NCBI RefSeq assembly: GCF_041956535.1
Contig: NW_027192201.1
Location: 672,206-736,205, forward strand
Direction: 5' to 3'
DNA from: Calcarisporiella thermophila CBS 279.70
Taxonomy: Eukaryota > Calcarisporiellomycota
Length of the DNA stretch: 64,000 bases
The notes under the pieces were generated by a model. The model was given only the letters and a program-made list of their open reading frames with translations. It ran no database searches and was not told the origin of the DNA. Positions 33,456 through 44,248 of this stretch are shown in pieces. Positions within the stretch are counted from its first letter, which is position 1; the number at the start of each line of letters is the position of its first letter. Position numbers and translations under genes: made by a program.

Positions 33456-33885
33456 TTATTCATCAGAAGGAAGATTAGTAACGTGCTTCTTGTCGACGAT
33501 ATAAGCCGGCCCTTTTTGAATCCATCCAATACATCTATCTAGTACTGTCACTTCAACAAACTCCCTTGAGCCATGAGTGTTAAAGCTCCTTATATCATAT
33601 ATATTACTCTTATATTTGCCTGCCCAGTCCCCTAAGAAAAAACTTCTCAAGGAAACCTGTTAGAAATCAAAGCCATGGTTAACTCTGATAAAATACAGTT
33701 AAATTTGTTAAAAATAGGAAATTAAGACTAGTAAAAATAAAAATCATGGATAACGTTTTTTCACGTGACATTAATTAACATACTGTCAGTCTTTGAGTTG
33801 TATGTAATTCCTGCCATAAGGTAGAGGCGGATTTTGAGGTAATCCAAATTTCACGGTCGAAATTTTGTAACAATCTTGAAGGTTT
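33456..33885 (-). CDS. Orphan two-exon ORF, 3' part of an unrecognised gene
   Basis: Exon 33656-33456 follows an AACAG acceptor and an intron (33783-33657) with a perfect GTATGT donor. The upstream frame, open from 33885, joins in phase 0. It reads ...NFDREIWITSKSASTLWQE, then FFLGDWAGKYKSNIYDIRSF and VEVTVLDRCIGWIQKGPAY. The agreement of frame and splice signals supports a real gene. No ATG was found upstream, so the 5' end is missing or in another exon. No family recognised. Confidence 0.4.
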
Positions 33886-34321
33886 TTAATTTTGCATGTG
33901 TTGTATAAATAAATCAATTTTCCATATATTGAATGCTCCAAGATATTTGATACAATTATAATCGTTAAATAAGAGTTCAAAAATATGTTTGATGGAATAA
34001 ATCAAAGAGTATAATATATGTATTTGCTAAAGAATATGCACTGTAAATTGAGGATAATAAAAAATATCCATAACAATCTTATTAAGAAAAAAAATAGTAT
34101 AAGATAATTTTGCAAAAAATCAACACAAGTATACCAGGATGTAAATCATCCATATAGGGATGTAAAGAAGAAATTAAAAAAAAGCAAACATAATAATGAA
34201 ACATTTGTATTTACAATATAGCAAAATAAAACCAGTCAAGTATTCCAATTATCATTTTAGGCTATAGACCTTCGTATTACAGAGTGGAAATGTTACAATT
34301 AAAGTATAGATGGGACCGCTA
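33886..34321. other. AT-rich spacer
   Basis: Very AT-rich with no ORF of note; includes the INSIG 3' flank. Confidence 0.4.
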
Positions 34322-35387
34322 TTAATGTTTGAAACTTCGTTTACGCATTCGCACCCATCTTTTATTGTAGAGTTGCCGGGGGATGATTTCCAACATTCGG
34401 CCAATAGTGGCAAAACAGATGCATCCTGAAAATAATAGCCCCTAATAATTTTAAAGTGGCAAGTGATGAAGGTAAAAGATACAAATTAGTATAAAAGCTA
34501 TCCATAGATACATACCGGTATCCACGACTTCATTCCAAAAAAATCTGCTCTTGAAAATCTATAATATTAAAATGGATACTAAATATAATAGGATGTGACA
34601 GAGAAAACAGATGGTATAATTTACGAATAGAAGCCGTTGGAAACTAGAAAATATACTGCCACGGTGCCCAAGAAAGCAATTAGAGTCGAGGCCCCTAGCC
34701 CATGTACAGTGCGATCAAAAAGGAACCAGAGTACGAGGGACATTAGTAGTAACGTGAAGACAAGATGTAGATCACCAACGGTGTTAAGTTTCTAATTGAT
34801 GAAATTATGTCAGTTAAAGAAGAGGTCGAAGTAAACACAGGCGCATAGTAAGCGAGATAAGAATAATTACCGTCGCAGCATACATGATACTTATGAATCC
34901 ACCAAAACATCTATATATACCAAAAAAAAATCCAAAATCAGTGTCCAAAACCTTATGAGTCAAATTTTTAGTTGCATTACCTCAATGCATTCGACCAATC
35001 CGGCGGTGAAGGTGCATTTAATGTCCAATAATCAAACAAAGGAAACAGAGTCCCAACTAGTACAGCGGCACCTCCACATACGGGAGGAAGCCATTGTGTA
35101 ATACTTCCTTCGTCCGCATGGAGTAAAAGATCTGCAGCAACAGAAACCGCAAATCCAAGAGTAAAAAGCAGAGATGCACGTATAGGATAACGGAAAGGAC
35201 CATCGGCAAGAAGCACTAGATCAGGAATTTCATTCTCTTCTATGGATGTACGCCGAGAAGTTTTGGTGTGTGTAGCGGTTTGTATAGGAGTAGAAGGTGT
35301 CATGACGGGGATGAGCGAGCGATTTAAAGAATGAGGAAATGAAGCGCTACGGCGAAATGGCCGCTCTCTGACAAATAGATAGTCCAT
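34322..35387 (-). CDS. INSIG-domain protein (sterol-regulated ER membrane protein)
   Basis: INSIG proteins bind HMG-CoA reductase, and in animals SCAP, in the ER membrane. Exons 35387-34981, 34910-34871, 34791-34625, 34558-34516 and 34441-34322 give 258 residues. The polar N-terminus (RRSASFPHSLNRS) precedes six hydrophobic segments. Family marks are RCFGGFISIMYAATKLN, WFLFDRTVHGLGASTLIAF, FLVSNGFYSFSRADF and KSWIPGLLFSG. For the last exon the AG at 34442 was used instead of a later one, because it restores SGCICFATIGRML. Fungal homologues include Ins1 and Nsg1/2. Confidence 0.9.
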
Positions 35388-36411
35388 TAGGGAAAGTTCT
35401 TATTCTAAGAGTCAAGAGTATGAAGATAAGAATGTGCGAGATTTTGCAATGTCTGAAACTAATGCAAAGCTAGTGGCTGTTAAGCACATGATTTTCACTT
35501 TCGACTCTTCCCTTTTTTGTTGCTGGTGAGAAAATAAAGCTCACAGCATAGCACATGAAGGAAACGAATGCAACTCTAAAGAAAGCTACTATATGTGTCC
35601 ATTATCTGTCATATTTTCCTAATTATGTATCAGATATGGCTCTCGGAATTTTCGAAAGGCTTGAATTCAAAATATTCTCCACGTCTGATTTTGAAATGAA
35701 AAATTAATACTCTCATATATAGACTCGGGGCTAGCTCTAAAAAGACAAGCGGCCAGTCCACTTCTACTCTTATCTGCTACCCTACTCAAGGCCCCAATCA
35801 CTTGGTGGATGTGCTGAGAATCAGAGACAAATTTGTTTTTTGCCAGCTTTACATGTTTGTCTGCATATATGTTTATATAAGATGCAGATATTCCCAATCA
35901 TGAGCTACCTCTTATTTTATCTCTGAAGAAAAAGCCCCATGATACAATAAAGCCTATCCGCCCATATTCCACGCAGTAGTCTTCTGATACGAAATGTTCT
36001 AATAGGTATTGCAAAAATCCTATAATGAAAAAGAAATATCTAAAAAAAGACAACCAAACAGATGTCTTTCTTGCTACTATTTTTAATTAAATTAAGCAAT
36101 TAACCTCCACTGAAAACTTTATTTTGTTTGCAATGAAGGGCGAGAAATTGAGAAGTAAAGATGAAGATATTGCGTATACTTTATAATTATTGGTTTATAA
36201 TTTAGAAAAGCATTATAAATAACCATTTTTCTATAAGGATGACAAATCTGTGGAAATAAGAAAAATAAAATGTAAAAGGGCTGTTTTCTACAAAATTGAA
36301 ATATAAGATAGTCGTTTCATCTACTTCTTCGCGTAATTTGCTGAATCCATGGCTATGGTTATCACTCCTACAAATGCAATATAGTTATTAGGAATATCGA
36401 ATAAGGTCCCC
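35388..36411. other. Intergenic region without a clear gene
   Basis: INSIG promoter and Rmd1 3' flank. The 35667-35897 minus frame starts with TTG and has no recognised content. Much of the rest is A/T-rich. Confidence 0.4.
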
Positions 36412-38094
36412 TTAAACTGATCCTAGCATACCAATAACTATCTCGAATACAATGAGTATGATAACAATCCACTCTAATTGCTCGCCTAAATTCAAAAAAA
36501 TTGAGTGTCAGAAAAGAATTGCTCTCAGAAATGCACATCTGAATCACATTCATTACCATGAGAACTTGTCAAATGTTCCTTAAGCATATCCAATAAATCC
36601 GAAATTACCGCCACCCGCTGATTAAGCAACTCCACACGCTGAGAAATTTCAAGGTATCCACGTAGTGCCTGATAGAGGGGTTCTAGTGCAGGCTCACTCC
36701 AGAAAATCTCGGGTGTATCAAGAATGTTGCTCACAAGATTGACGTTAATACGCATAATGAAGAGTTGGCCGATTTTCTTCGTAATAGCGGTGTGGGACAT
36801 ATGCACCTTGCCGGATTCGGCCATTGTCTGTGGGATATGCTTTGTGGATTCGATGGTCTCCTCAATCAAACCCTCGAAAAGTGTCATCTATATTATAGAG
36901 AGATAAAATCTTAGTAAGAAAAAATCTTAATATACACTATCCGATAGCAAATGGAATCGTATAAATGCCTTAGTTGACTGAGCTATTGCGTGCGAAATGG
37001 TGAGCTTAACCATATAATTGTTAGGATGCCGAAGCGTAATCACATCGTTATAAATTCTATAAATTGAAGGTGATTTCAATTAGCATTAATATCTATCCAA
37101 AAAAGTGCTCAATCTTAGAAGCATACTTGGGTTGGTCATTTGCGTTATAATAGAATCGGAACTCTTCTGTTTCGACGTCCTCTTCAGCCAGCTTTTCATC
37201 CTCGAGACCAAAACTTCCTAACTCCCCCAGTATGCGCTGTTCTTGCCACTCCGTCATTCCCCACATTACCACCACGCCATAGTCGAAGAAAAAGAGCTCG
37301 GGTGCACTTATTTCACCATTAGCCTCCAAATAGTCGGCTCCTGACCCATCGGAATTATGTGAAGTACGATGGAAGTCGTCTAGATTAAGCATATCCATGA
37401 CCGAGGGTGGTTTTACGGGGGTGGAGAAGATATACGGTGTGTAAATACTATGGTTGACAAAATTATTTTCTGTTTCACTGCATCTCAACCTGGATTAGAG
37501 TAACTTACACCTCGTCTAAACGTTTTGGTGCTGTGCCATTGACCGTTCTTTTCGATTGTAAAAATCGCATTAAATCGGACATCCTATATTGTCTATATAA
37601 AGAATCATATGAAAACTTAAATCTTTTCTTTACTGCTATAGTGAAACTTACGATGCTGTACAATATGCAGTCACTCGAGGGAGTTTGGCGCGCTCAAGTT
37701 TAGAAAGCCGCTCAGTTTCAAAACGAGAGGTCTCGTGTGAAATCTGACCGATCTGGTTGTACACCTCGTCTGGGAAAATGCCCTCATTTTGCGGTACAGG
37801 AGTCTCATCAGGGAACAGCGCAAGTTTGTGGCTCGTCTTTGTGGTACCTTAATGAGATGTGTATGAAATCGGCACGTCAGTCGCAATACACTAACGGAAG
37901 TCAGAATAATTAGACCTACGATTTGGAAGTTTCTGTTTCGGACGGTCGTAAGGTGAGGGATAGCTTTGTGCAGGAAAAGGTACCGCAACAGTGCGATAGG
38001 GATCAGCAAGTAAGGGCGTGTCCTGGTTTAGCTGTGGATCATAGTGAACTTTACGACTGCGATTATTCCGTTTTGAATTTAAGCGCTTGCTCAT
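36412..38094 (-). CDS. Rmd1/RMND1-family (DUF155) protein
   Basis: Member of the DUF155 family (yeast Rmd1/Rmd8, human RMND1); cytosolic or membrane-bound in yeast. Exons 38094-37920, 37847-37652, 37583-37509, 37489-37127, 37056-36969, 36887-36557 and 36485-36412 give 433 residues. Features are the family start LPRVTAYCTAS, then ELFFFDYGVVVMWGMTEWQE, FRFYYN, IYNDVITL, KLTISHAIAQSTK, LFEGLIEETIEST and the long helical part (RINVNLVSNILDTPEIFW, YLEISQRVELLNQRV). The C-terminal membrane anchor is EQLEWIVIILIVFEIVIGML. The intron between STK and MTLFEGL begins GC (AAG|GCATTT, 36968-36888), the only way found to keep the frame. Confidence 0.88.
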
Positions 38095-38371
38095 TGTTGT
38101 AACTATTTCATAAATACACACACAAGAAAGATGAAAATTGAAAAATGAAAAGGGTTAAACTTGTAATGAGATGCAATGCCAACGGTAATGTGTGCTAATT
38201 TATCTCCATATACAGCACATTCTATTCGACTACGAAGGGAAAGCTTGATATGAGGCGCAGCTTTTGTGGCGTATGCTATTGATTGGAATAATATAAGCGT
38301 AAACAAATCACTAGTTCCTTCTCTCTTCTTCTTTTATAGTACCACTTTATCAAAACAATCAAATTATAATC

Positions 38372-38754
38372 ATGCATTTAATGTACTATACCGATTCCAA
38401 CGGAAATCGCATATACACTCTGAAGGTATGTTGTCTCTATTATCCTATTATTCTCTCTTCTTTATGATGAACAATTTGTCCAACTGCTATCTGAAATATA
38501 TCAATGATGGCATGTATATATTAGCTCTACCTGATTTTTAATCACTTTTACTCTCAATGTCGTCTCTATTATTATCACGCAATCAACTAAATATTTTCGT
38601 TAATTTCCAATAGAAAACAACGCCAACTGGTGGAGTTACAAAGAGTGCACATCCAGCACGTTTCTCTCCTGACGACAAGTTCTCGCGTCACCGTGTCACA
38701 CTCAAGAAACGATTTGGCCTGCTTTTGACACAACTCCCTTGCAAGGAATTGTAA
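38372..38754 (+). CDS. NOP10: H/ACA snoRNP subunit Nop10
   Basis: Small structural subunit of pseudouridylation and telomerase-type H/ACA particles. Two exons, 38372-38425 and 38614-38754, give 64 residues, the usual family length. [19 protein letters not shown] is followed by [18 protein letters not shown] and [10 protein letters not shown], nearly the full family consensus. The intron is 188 bases, longer than most in this window, and may carry an RNA gene (see separate entry). Divergent from the Rmd1 gene, 277 bases between starts. Confidence 0.96.
38464..38534 (+). ncRNA. Candidate intronic box C/D snoRNA in NOP10
   Basis: Inside the NOP10 intron the order is an exact C box (ATGATGA, 38464-38470), a D'-like CTGA (38491-38494), a C'-like ATGATGG (38504-38510) and a D box CTGA (38531-38534). 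Total span and internal spacing (20 bases from C to D') fit C/D snoRNAs. The stretch before D' (38477-38490, TGTCCAACTGCTAT) could act as a guide. A terminal stem is not obvious, which lowers confidence. Confidence 0.35.
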
Positions 38755-40645
38755 TTCATATTCTCCCCACCCATCCCTCTTTACGGCCTCCTTATTTTTG
38801 TATATTTTAGTGTTTTAGTGTTTTCTTTGCTTTTTTTTCATTATCTCAATTGAACTTTTTTCTTATTCTATATTAGACAATTGGACAGTGTGATGTATTG
38901 GAAAAATTCTCAAAGGAGAAAAAACTAGTTTCTTGGAATAACAGTTGGATTTTCTGTATAGAATAAGTTAGTCAACTATAAGATATTTTTCATATTCAAA
39001 GCTGGCTTCCCCACCCTGGATTGTCGTAGAAGAGTAAATATTGGAGATTCTATAAGGCTAGGCTATGCTCAGGATTATCAAAGTCTCAGTCCCTGTAGGC
39101 CCGAAGCAGTTAAAATCCTTTCCTTCTAACTTATATTTCCGAGTTTATTTGTTAAGAGAATGCAGAAATTGCAAAGCTCTGTTATCGAATTTGAACAACC
39201 TCGACTATATAATTCTAAAAACTGCGTTGACATCAAAATAAATATGTTTAAAATATAAAAAATAACACCTATAATAGGGTAGGACGTATTCAAAAGTTAC
39301 CCTATTCTCACAAAGCTTATTCAGGGGAACATCTCAAGAGGAAATATCATAAGCAATAGGATTCTATTATATTGAATTCGCTGGAAAGGGAAACTATTTC
39401 ACAGCTCTCCGGAAAAATGTGTGCTATAATAGGAGCTCGGCACATATTTATTGCTAAAGCATATTGTGTTATCTATATTGTGATACTTGCACTTCAACGA
39501 CAGGTGATCACGTTACTTCATCGCCGTAGCAATTTTACAATTTTCCAGTTTATACGTATTACGCAGAGTCCAGCCAAGAGAGACAATAAAAGTGCTTTAA
39601 TATATTGGAAGCCACATCAATATTTAGATTTGCTGATTGAAGGTAGTGAAAGTGGGACAAGAATACGTGTAATTGAGAGCCAAAAACCCAAATATTAGGA
39701 AATGTCTATTACGTGATGTCGAGAGAATGCAGGATAGAATTTGCAAGATGCATCCTCATGAAGATCCAGGGTCTAATGAATACAATAAACCAGACTCCAC
39801 AAGAATGGGTCACTCTACTAGTTCCTAAGCAAAGAAGCGACAAGAATCTGACCGCCCCGTCCCTTTCTAAATTGGTGTACCGTTGCCGAATAGTAGGGAT
39901 AAAGTTACCAGTAGAGATTGAAAAACTTCGAAAAAGAAGAGCCATCTTCGCAACTCCTCTCTCTTTGTCTCACCCGTTTAGGTTTGAATTCGTGGCAGGA
40001 TCGACAAAGCAAGAGATTATCGTTTCGAAAATTGAATATAGGGGCTCTTAGGTATTAAACTGGAATCCGACAAAGCGTGCTCAATTATTCAACTAGATCT
40101 TGAATAAAAGCTAGATGATAGAAATTATAATCAAGGTAATGGGAAGAGTCTTTGTTGGCAAGGATACAAATAAGAGAAGTTAGGGAGGATAAAAATTGGC
40201 TTGACTTTCTATTGTACATAATCCATGCGTCTTACCCTCGTGGTTACACACTACTGTGATTTTAGGTTGTTAATTTGTGAAATCACTATCAACGAAGGCG
40301 GGGTGAAGGTAAGTATTGCCAGCCCGATATATTTCAATTTCTGGTCATACCTGTGTATTCAGCCGCAATGATGAAAGTTGGATCGATTATTGGCAGCCTG
40401 ACTAATTCTTTCTATTCGCCATTATAGGTTTGAAGATTTGCGATTATATTTTTCCCGAGTTTTACACTTTTACGCATAATCTAATTTAAACTTAAGGTTT
40501 ATAGGATCTACGCTTATAATCCTCTAGCCTCTTCCCCTCTGTTCTTCAAAGTCTCTCCATTTCGAGTTTCTCATTCCCATCACAACTTGCTTCGTTCTTA
40601 TATACCAGTAGATACCTCCTGGCGACCTATTTATGTGGATTAGCA
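38755..40645. other. Long intergenic region before the velvet gene
   Basis: AT-rich, no recognised gene. It contains a TTG-initiated frame at 39372-39698 and an ATG frame at 39716-40051, listed separately. Confidence 0.35.
39716..40051 (+). CDS. Orphan ORF, 111 residues, doubtful
   Basis: Uninterrupted ATG-to-stop frame starting MSRECRIEFARCILMK, with a basic middle (EIEKLRKRRAIF). It is longer than most chance frames in this AT-rich stretch, but has no recognised domain, no splice support and no clear promoter. It could be a real lineage-specific gene or chance. Confidence 0.2.
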   Translation: MSRECRIEFARCILMKIQGLMNTINQTPQEWVTLLVPKQRSDKNLTAPSLSKLVYRCRIVGIKLPVEIEKLRKRRAIFATPLSLSHPFRFEFVAGSTKQEIIVSKIEYRGS

Positions 40646-42025
40646 ATGAAGAGAATATTCGAGGATGCTTTTCAAGACACCCTTTATTTTTCGTGCCCAG
40701 TAAAATACAATCTTCTAGTGCGCCAACACCCTGAGCGTGCTCGACTATGTAGTTTCAGAGACAAAGGTTTTCTTGTTTCCGTCTAGAATTTCTCTCGACT
40801 ATCGATTGAATCTTCTCTACTTTCCTTTTTCCTATAGTTGACCGAAGGCCGATTGATCCACCTCCTATTGTTCAGCTTAAAATAGAAGGCTGTGTCAATG
40901 AGTAATGTCCTACCTATCCTCTCTCTTCTTTAAATTCCTTTAACGTATTTCTTCGTGTTACAAAAGAAACTATCTCCAGAATATTTACTACTTCGTACAT
41001 TGCAATCTTGTACATCCTGTTACGCTCGATGAGGTCAACTTTTACAACAGAAACCGAGTGTGCGTTGGAACAACTGTGCAGTCTCTCTATAAGCTGAAAG
41101 ATGTCGACAATACGGATGGCGGATTTTTCACATTTTCTGATATATCAATCCGAGTGGAGGGTGTTTTCCGGCTCAAATTTGTATTGTATGAAATTAGAGG
41201 GTAAAATTGTCTTTCTATAGGCATAACCTGTATTCTCATAGATTGCTTCCTCACTATATGTTTCACCAATACAGAATGGAGGCGATTGCACTCACAAAAT
41301 CCTATTCAAATCCCTTTACTGTGTATCCACCCAAGTTCTTTCCAGGGATGGCTGGTAAGCAGAGATCCAGTGTGAGAATGAATGAATAGCTGCAATTGAC
41401 CGTCTCTGGAAACGGACCGCTTTTATTAGAATCAACCTTTTTGACGCGAATGTTCTCTGATCAGGGAGTTCGGTTGCGTACCCGCAGAGAGAATCGTGCT
41501 CAGCCACTCAAGCAAAAGCATCCGAGCGTACAAGAGGAGCACCCTTCCACGCCAACTCTTTCTTTTCTAGATCAACCACGCACTCCACCCTATATGGGTC
41601 ACCCGGTTACTCCTCCTCCTCCCAGCCGATACGACAGGATGCACACACCACCCAGCACTCCTTCTCTTTCGTCCCTAGTTTGCTCTCCGGAATTTAAATT
41701 AAAGCAGCGATATGCGGTTGACTCAATTTCTTCCCATATTAACTACTCTCGCATACAACCGCAATATCCGTCTGCTCCAGCACAAAGCTGCCAACCACGC
41801 TCTTTATACTCCCCGCCTCAAACGCACTCCCGCACTACATTAATAGCTTTAGAGCCATTGCAAAAAGTTACTAAATCACTCGATTGCTCATCGGGGAGGG
41901 TGGAAGTAAAAATAGCCGGAGAAGTTGCAACAGCATCGGACTGTTTCGCAAAATTATTTTCTAGATATGCAAAGAGATATGCATCTTATACTAAGGAGCT
42001 ACCCACTTCGATAATTCGATGCTAG
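40646..42025 (+). CDS. Velvet-domain regulator (VeA/VelB/VosA family)
   Basis: Velvet proteins are fungal NF-kB-fold regulators of development and secondary metabolism, acting in the nucleus. Exons 40646-40766, 40838-40901, 40967-41200, 41221-41354 and 41430-42025 give 382 residues. The domain runs from RQHPERARLCSFRDKVDRRPIDPPPIVQL in two segments, through VHCNLVHP, VGTTVQSLYKLKD and FFTFSDISIRVEGVFRLKF, to [34 protein letters not shown] in two parts. The C-terminal third is Pro/Ser/Thr-rich and low in structure. The GTTTTC donor of exon 1 is weak but required by frame, and the third intron is only 20 bases as read, so the junction near 41200 needs transcript support. Which family member it is cannot be decided. 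Confidence 0.9.
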
Positions 42026-42369
42026 AAAGTTATTGCAGTTGCGGATGGCGTTTTAATCCCCTAATTTTGGCAGGAGAGTATCTTACCTTTTAATCCCATC
42101 CTATGCTATGTATTCTCGATGTCTATTCCATATGTACATATTGAGATTTCAAAATCAGTTATTAAAATCTTATTCAGTAGTGCCTGAGATAACCCAATAA
42201 AAATAATATTTAATTAATACCAAAAAAGCGTAAAAATAAATAAAATTATCATTTGTAAATATTCTTTACAAATATCTAGATAAATAAAAGAAAAAAAAAA
42301 TAATTACCTGAATATCAAAAATAAAAATTACAGGGAAATATGTCAAGAATTATTAAAAATCGCTCATTT
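42026..42369. other. Intergenic, convergent 3' ends
   Basis: A/T-rich 3' flanks of the velvet and CRIB genes. No gene seen. Confidence 0.4.
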
Positions 42370-43584
42370 TTAGACCACAATTCCGCTGTCACATCTCAAG
42401 TTTCGGCTATAGGATTGGGTAGGCGTGGGAGGAAGTTGATACATCTTGGTAAAGGGCTGAGATTGCTGATGGTGGTAAGAATAAGGATAATGCGAATATG
42501 GTGGAGTAACCGAGGTTCGCGATGGATATTTAACATAGTGCGATTTACCAATCTGCCAAATTGTGAGTTTTGTGAATTCCAGATGCTTTCCTGTTAGAAT
42601 TGAAAATGCTTTATTAATTACCTTCGGTTCATTATCAACCCGGAATTCTTGGGGTACTGGTGGAAGGGGATGAACACGAAGTGGCCGTTGTTGCAAATGT
42701 TCGAGTCGATTGTCTTGCTGAGTACGAATATCAGGTTGAGAATGAGGGCGCTGATTAAGGAGCAATAAAGAGAAAATTTGATTAAGGCGTATTGATATAT
42801 ATATATATATACGTTTGATAAATCCCTTGGTGTATTTACCTTACGCGGTGATTTCCTCTTCACATAATTATTAGATCTATCGCGCATTTCTACTCTTGGC
42901 CCGAGGTCACTATGGCACATGTACGGGGACTGTTCGGGAGAGCGTGAAACAGGACGGAGAACTTCTGGCATTTTGGGCTCACCGCATAGGATAAGTGATG
43001 GATTGGGCCTGTAAACGAGCTCCTCTCTGGCGGCAGGAGAATCTTCGAGGGTGAGCTATGTAAACACATTTCATTTAATATATTTTCCATGCCTTTTCGA
43101 AAAAATTAAATTCAAAACTATACCTTGCAAAGATTTTTGTTGGACTCCGACTTTGTCAAGGAGCTAGAGGGGTTCGCATCAAAATCCATTTGGATCGCTG
43201 CAGCGACTTCTGCCATTTGTAGGCGTAATTTTTCTCCCTAAATCAGGTGAAGAATTAGCATGAGAGTTAAAGTAAAATAAAAGAACCAGATAAACCTACA
43301 TCATACGGGATATTCTTCACCTCATTGGCTCCTATATGTTTCGTATGCTGGAAGTTGGTTGGCACGCCAATCATGTCCTTGGTTATCCGCTTTCCTTGTT
43401 TCGCTTTCTTACTCGCTTTTAGGGGCTCTTTTGTACTCTTTGCCTTTGTCTTCTTCCGTTCGTCCGCGTGAATCCAATCTGACCTACAGTTATTAAAGTT
43501 AGCATCCTCAATTATTTGGCTTACCTTCTGGTGATTCAGGTTTTTACGCGACTTGAAACTAGCTTTAAAGCACAACTGTCCCAT
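42370..43584 (-). CDS. CRIB-domain Rho/Cdc42 effector (Gic-like)
   Basis: Exons 43584-43300, 43237-43124, 43055-42840, 42750-42622 and 42552-42370 give 308 residues in phase. The CRIB motif IGVPTNFQHTKHIG lies near residue 75, matching I--P--F-H--H-G that binds GTP-Cdc42/Rac. No kinase or PH domain follows; the rest is Pro/Ser/Gln/His-rich. The N-terminus MGQLCFKASFKS has Gly2 and Cys5, suggesting lipid modification and membrane attachment. This make-up resembles yeast Gic1/2 or animal CDC42SE rather than PAK. A 41-base intron-like segment inside exon 1 (GTAAGC...GCTAAC...TGTAG) is read as coding, since removing it would break the frame before the CRIB. Confidence 0.8.
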
Positions 43585-44248
43585 TTTTTGTGTAATGCAA
43601 ATTAAAAATGCTAGAAAATCAAGAAAGAATTTTATATTTTTTAAAAAATAGAGGTAGTCTATGAAATTCTTTGAAATCTTCGACGATGATTAAAGATATT
43701 GTCTGATTATGTTTGGAGGAAAAGTTATGTTGTCGAGGGAGACGCGTAAAAAACTCACGTTAGATCTCGATTCCAAAAATGGCAAGACTCAACCTTGATA
43801 TTTCGTCATATTCACTTTTACATAGAGTGTCATTATCGTTGTTTTGCTTACTCTTTTATGTATATTATTTGGGTTTTGATTATTGCATTAACACTAAGGC
43901 TGTAGGGGAAAGTTGAAACTTCACTTTGAGTACTCAGCCAATATAGAATTGTAATAATATGCATATACTCTCATTGTGTTTATAGGATTTTCAAAACCAT
44001 CGTATTGAACATCCGAACACAAGCCACTGAGTGGAAGAACAAAACTAGCTAACATCCTCTTTACTTGTTCCTCCTCTCCGAATACGTCTCGGATTTTCCA
44101 ATAAATAAGGAAAGGGATATGTGAGTATCTTTAGCCTTCGCAACCATCCATCCATCCATCCATCCATGGGAGATAAGAGTGTTGAGAGAAGAGGTCGGAT
44201 GCTTTAATTGGCACGGATTGACTGACTCGTTTTTGTCTTTAATAGCAA
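43585..44248. other. Divergent intergenic region with uS5 leader
   Basis: CRIB promoter and the uS5 5' UTR. A probable leader intron occupies 44121-44245 (GTGAGT donor, AATAG acceptor three bases before the ATG). No other gene seen. Confidence 0.5.
44144..44167. repeat. CATC microsatellite
   Basis: Five to six tandem copies of CATC inside the probable leader intron of the uS5 gene. Confidence 0.8.

Noticed and set aside
35667-35897. Minus-strand ORF of 76 codons
   Set aside because: Begins with TTG and not ATG, no splice support, AT-rich surroundings, no recognised motif.
39372-39698. Plus-strand ORF of 108 codons
   Set aside because: TTG start, no domain; the internal ATG leaves a short unremarkable peptide.
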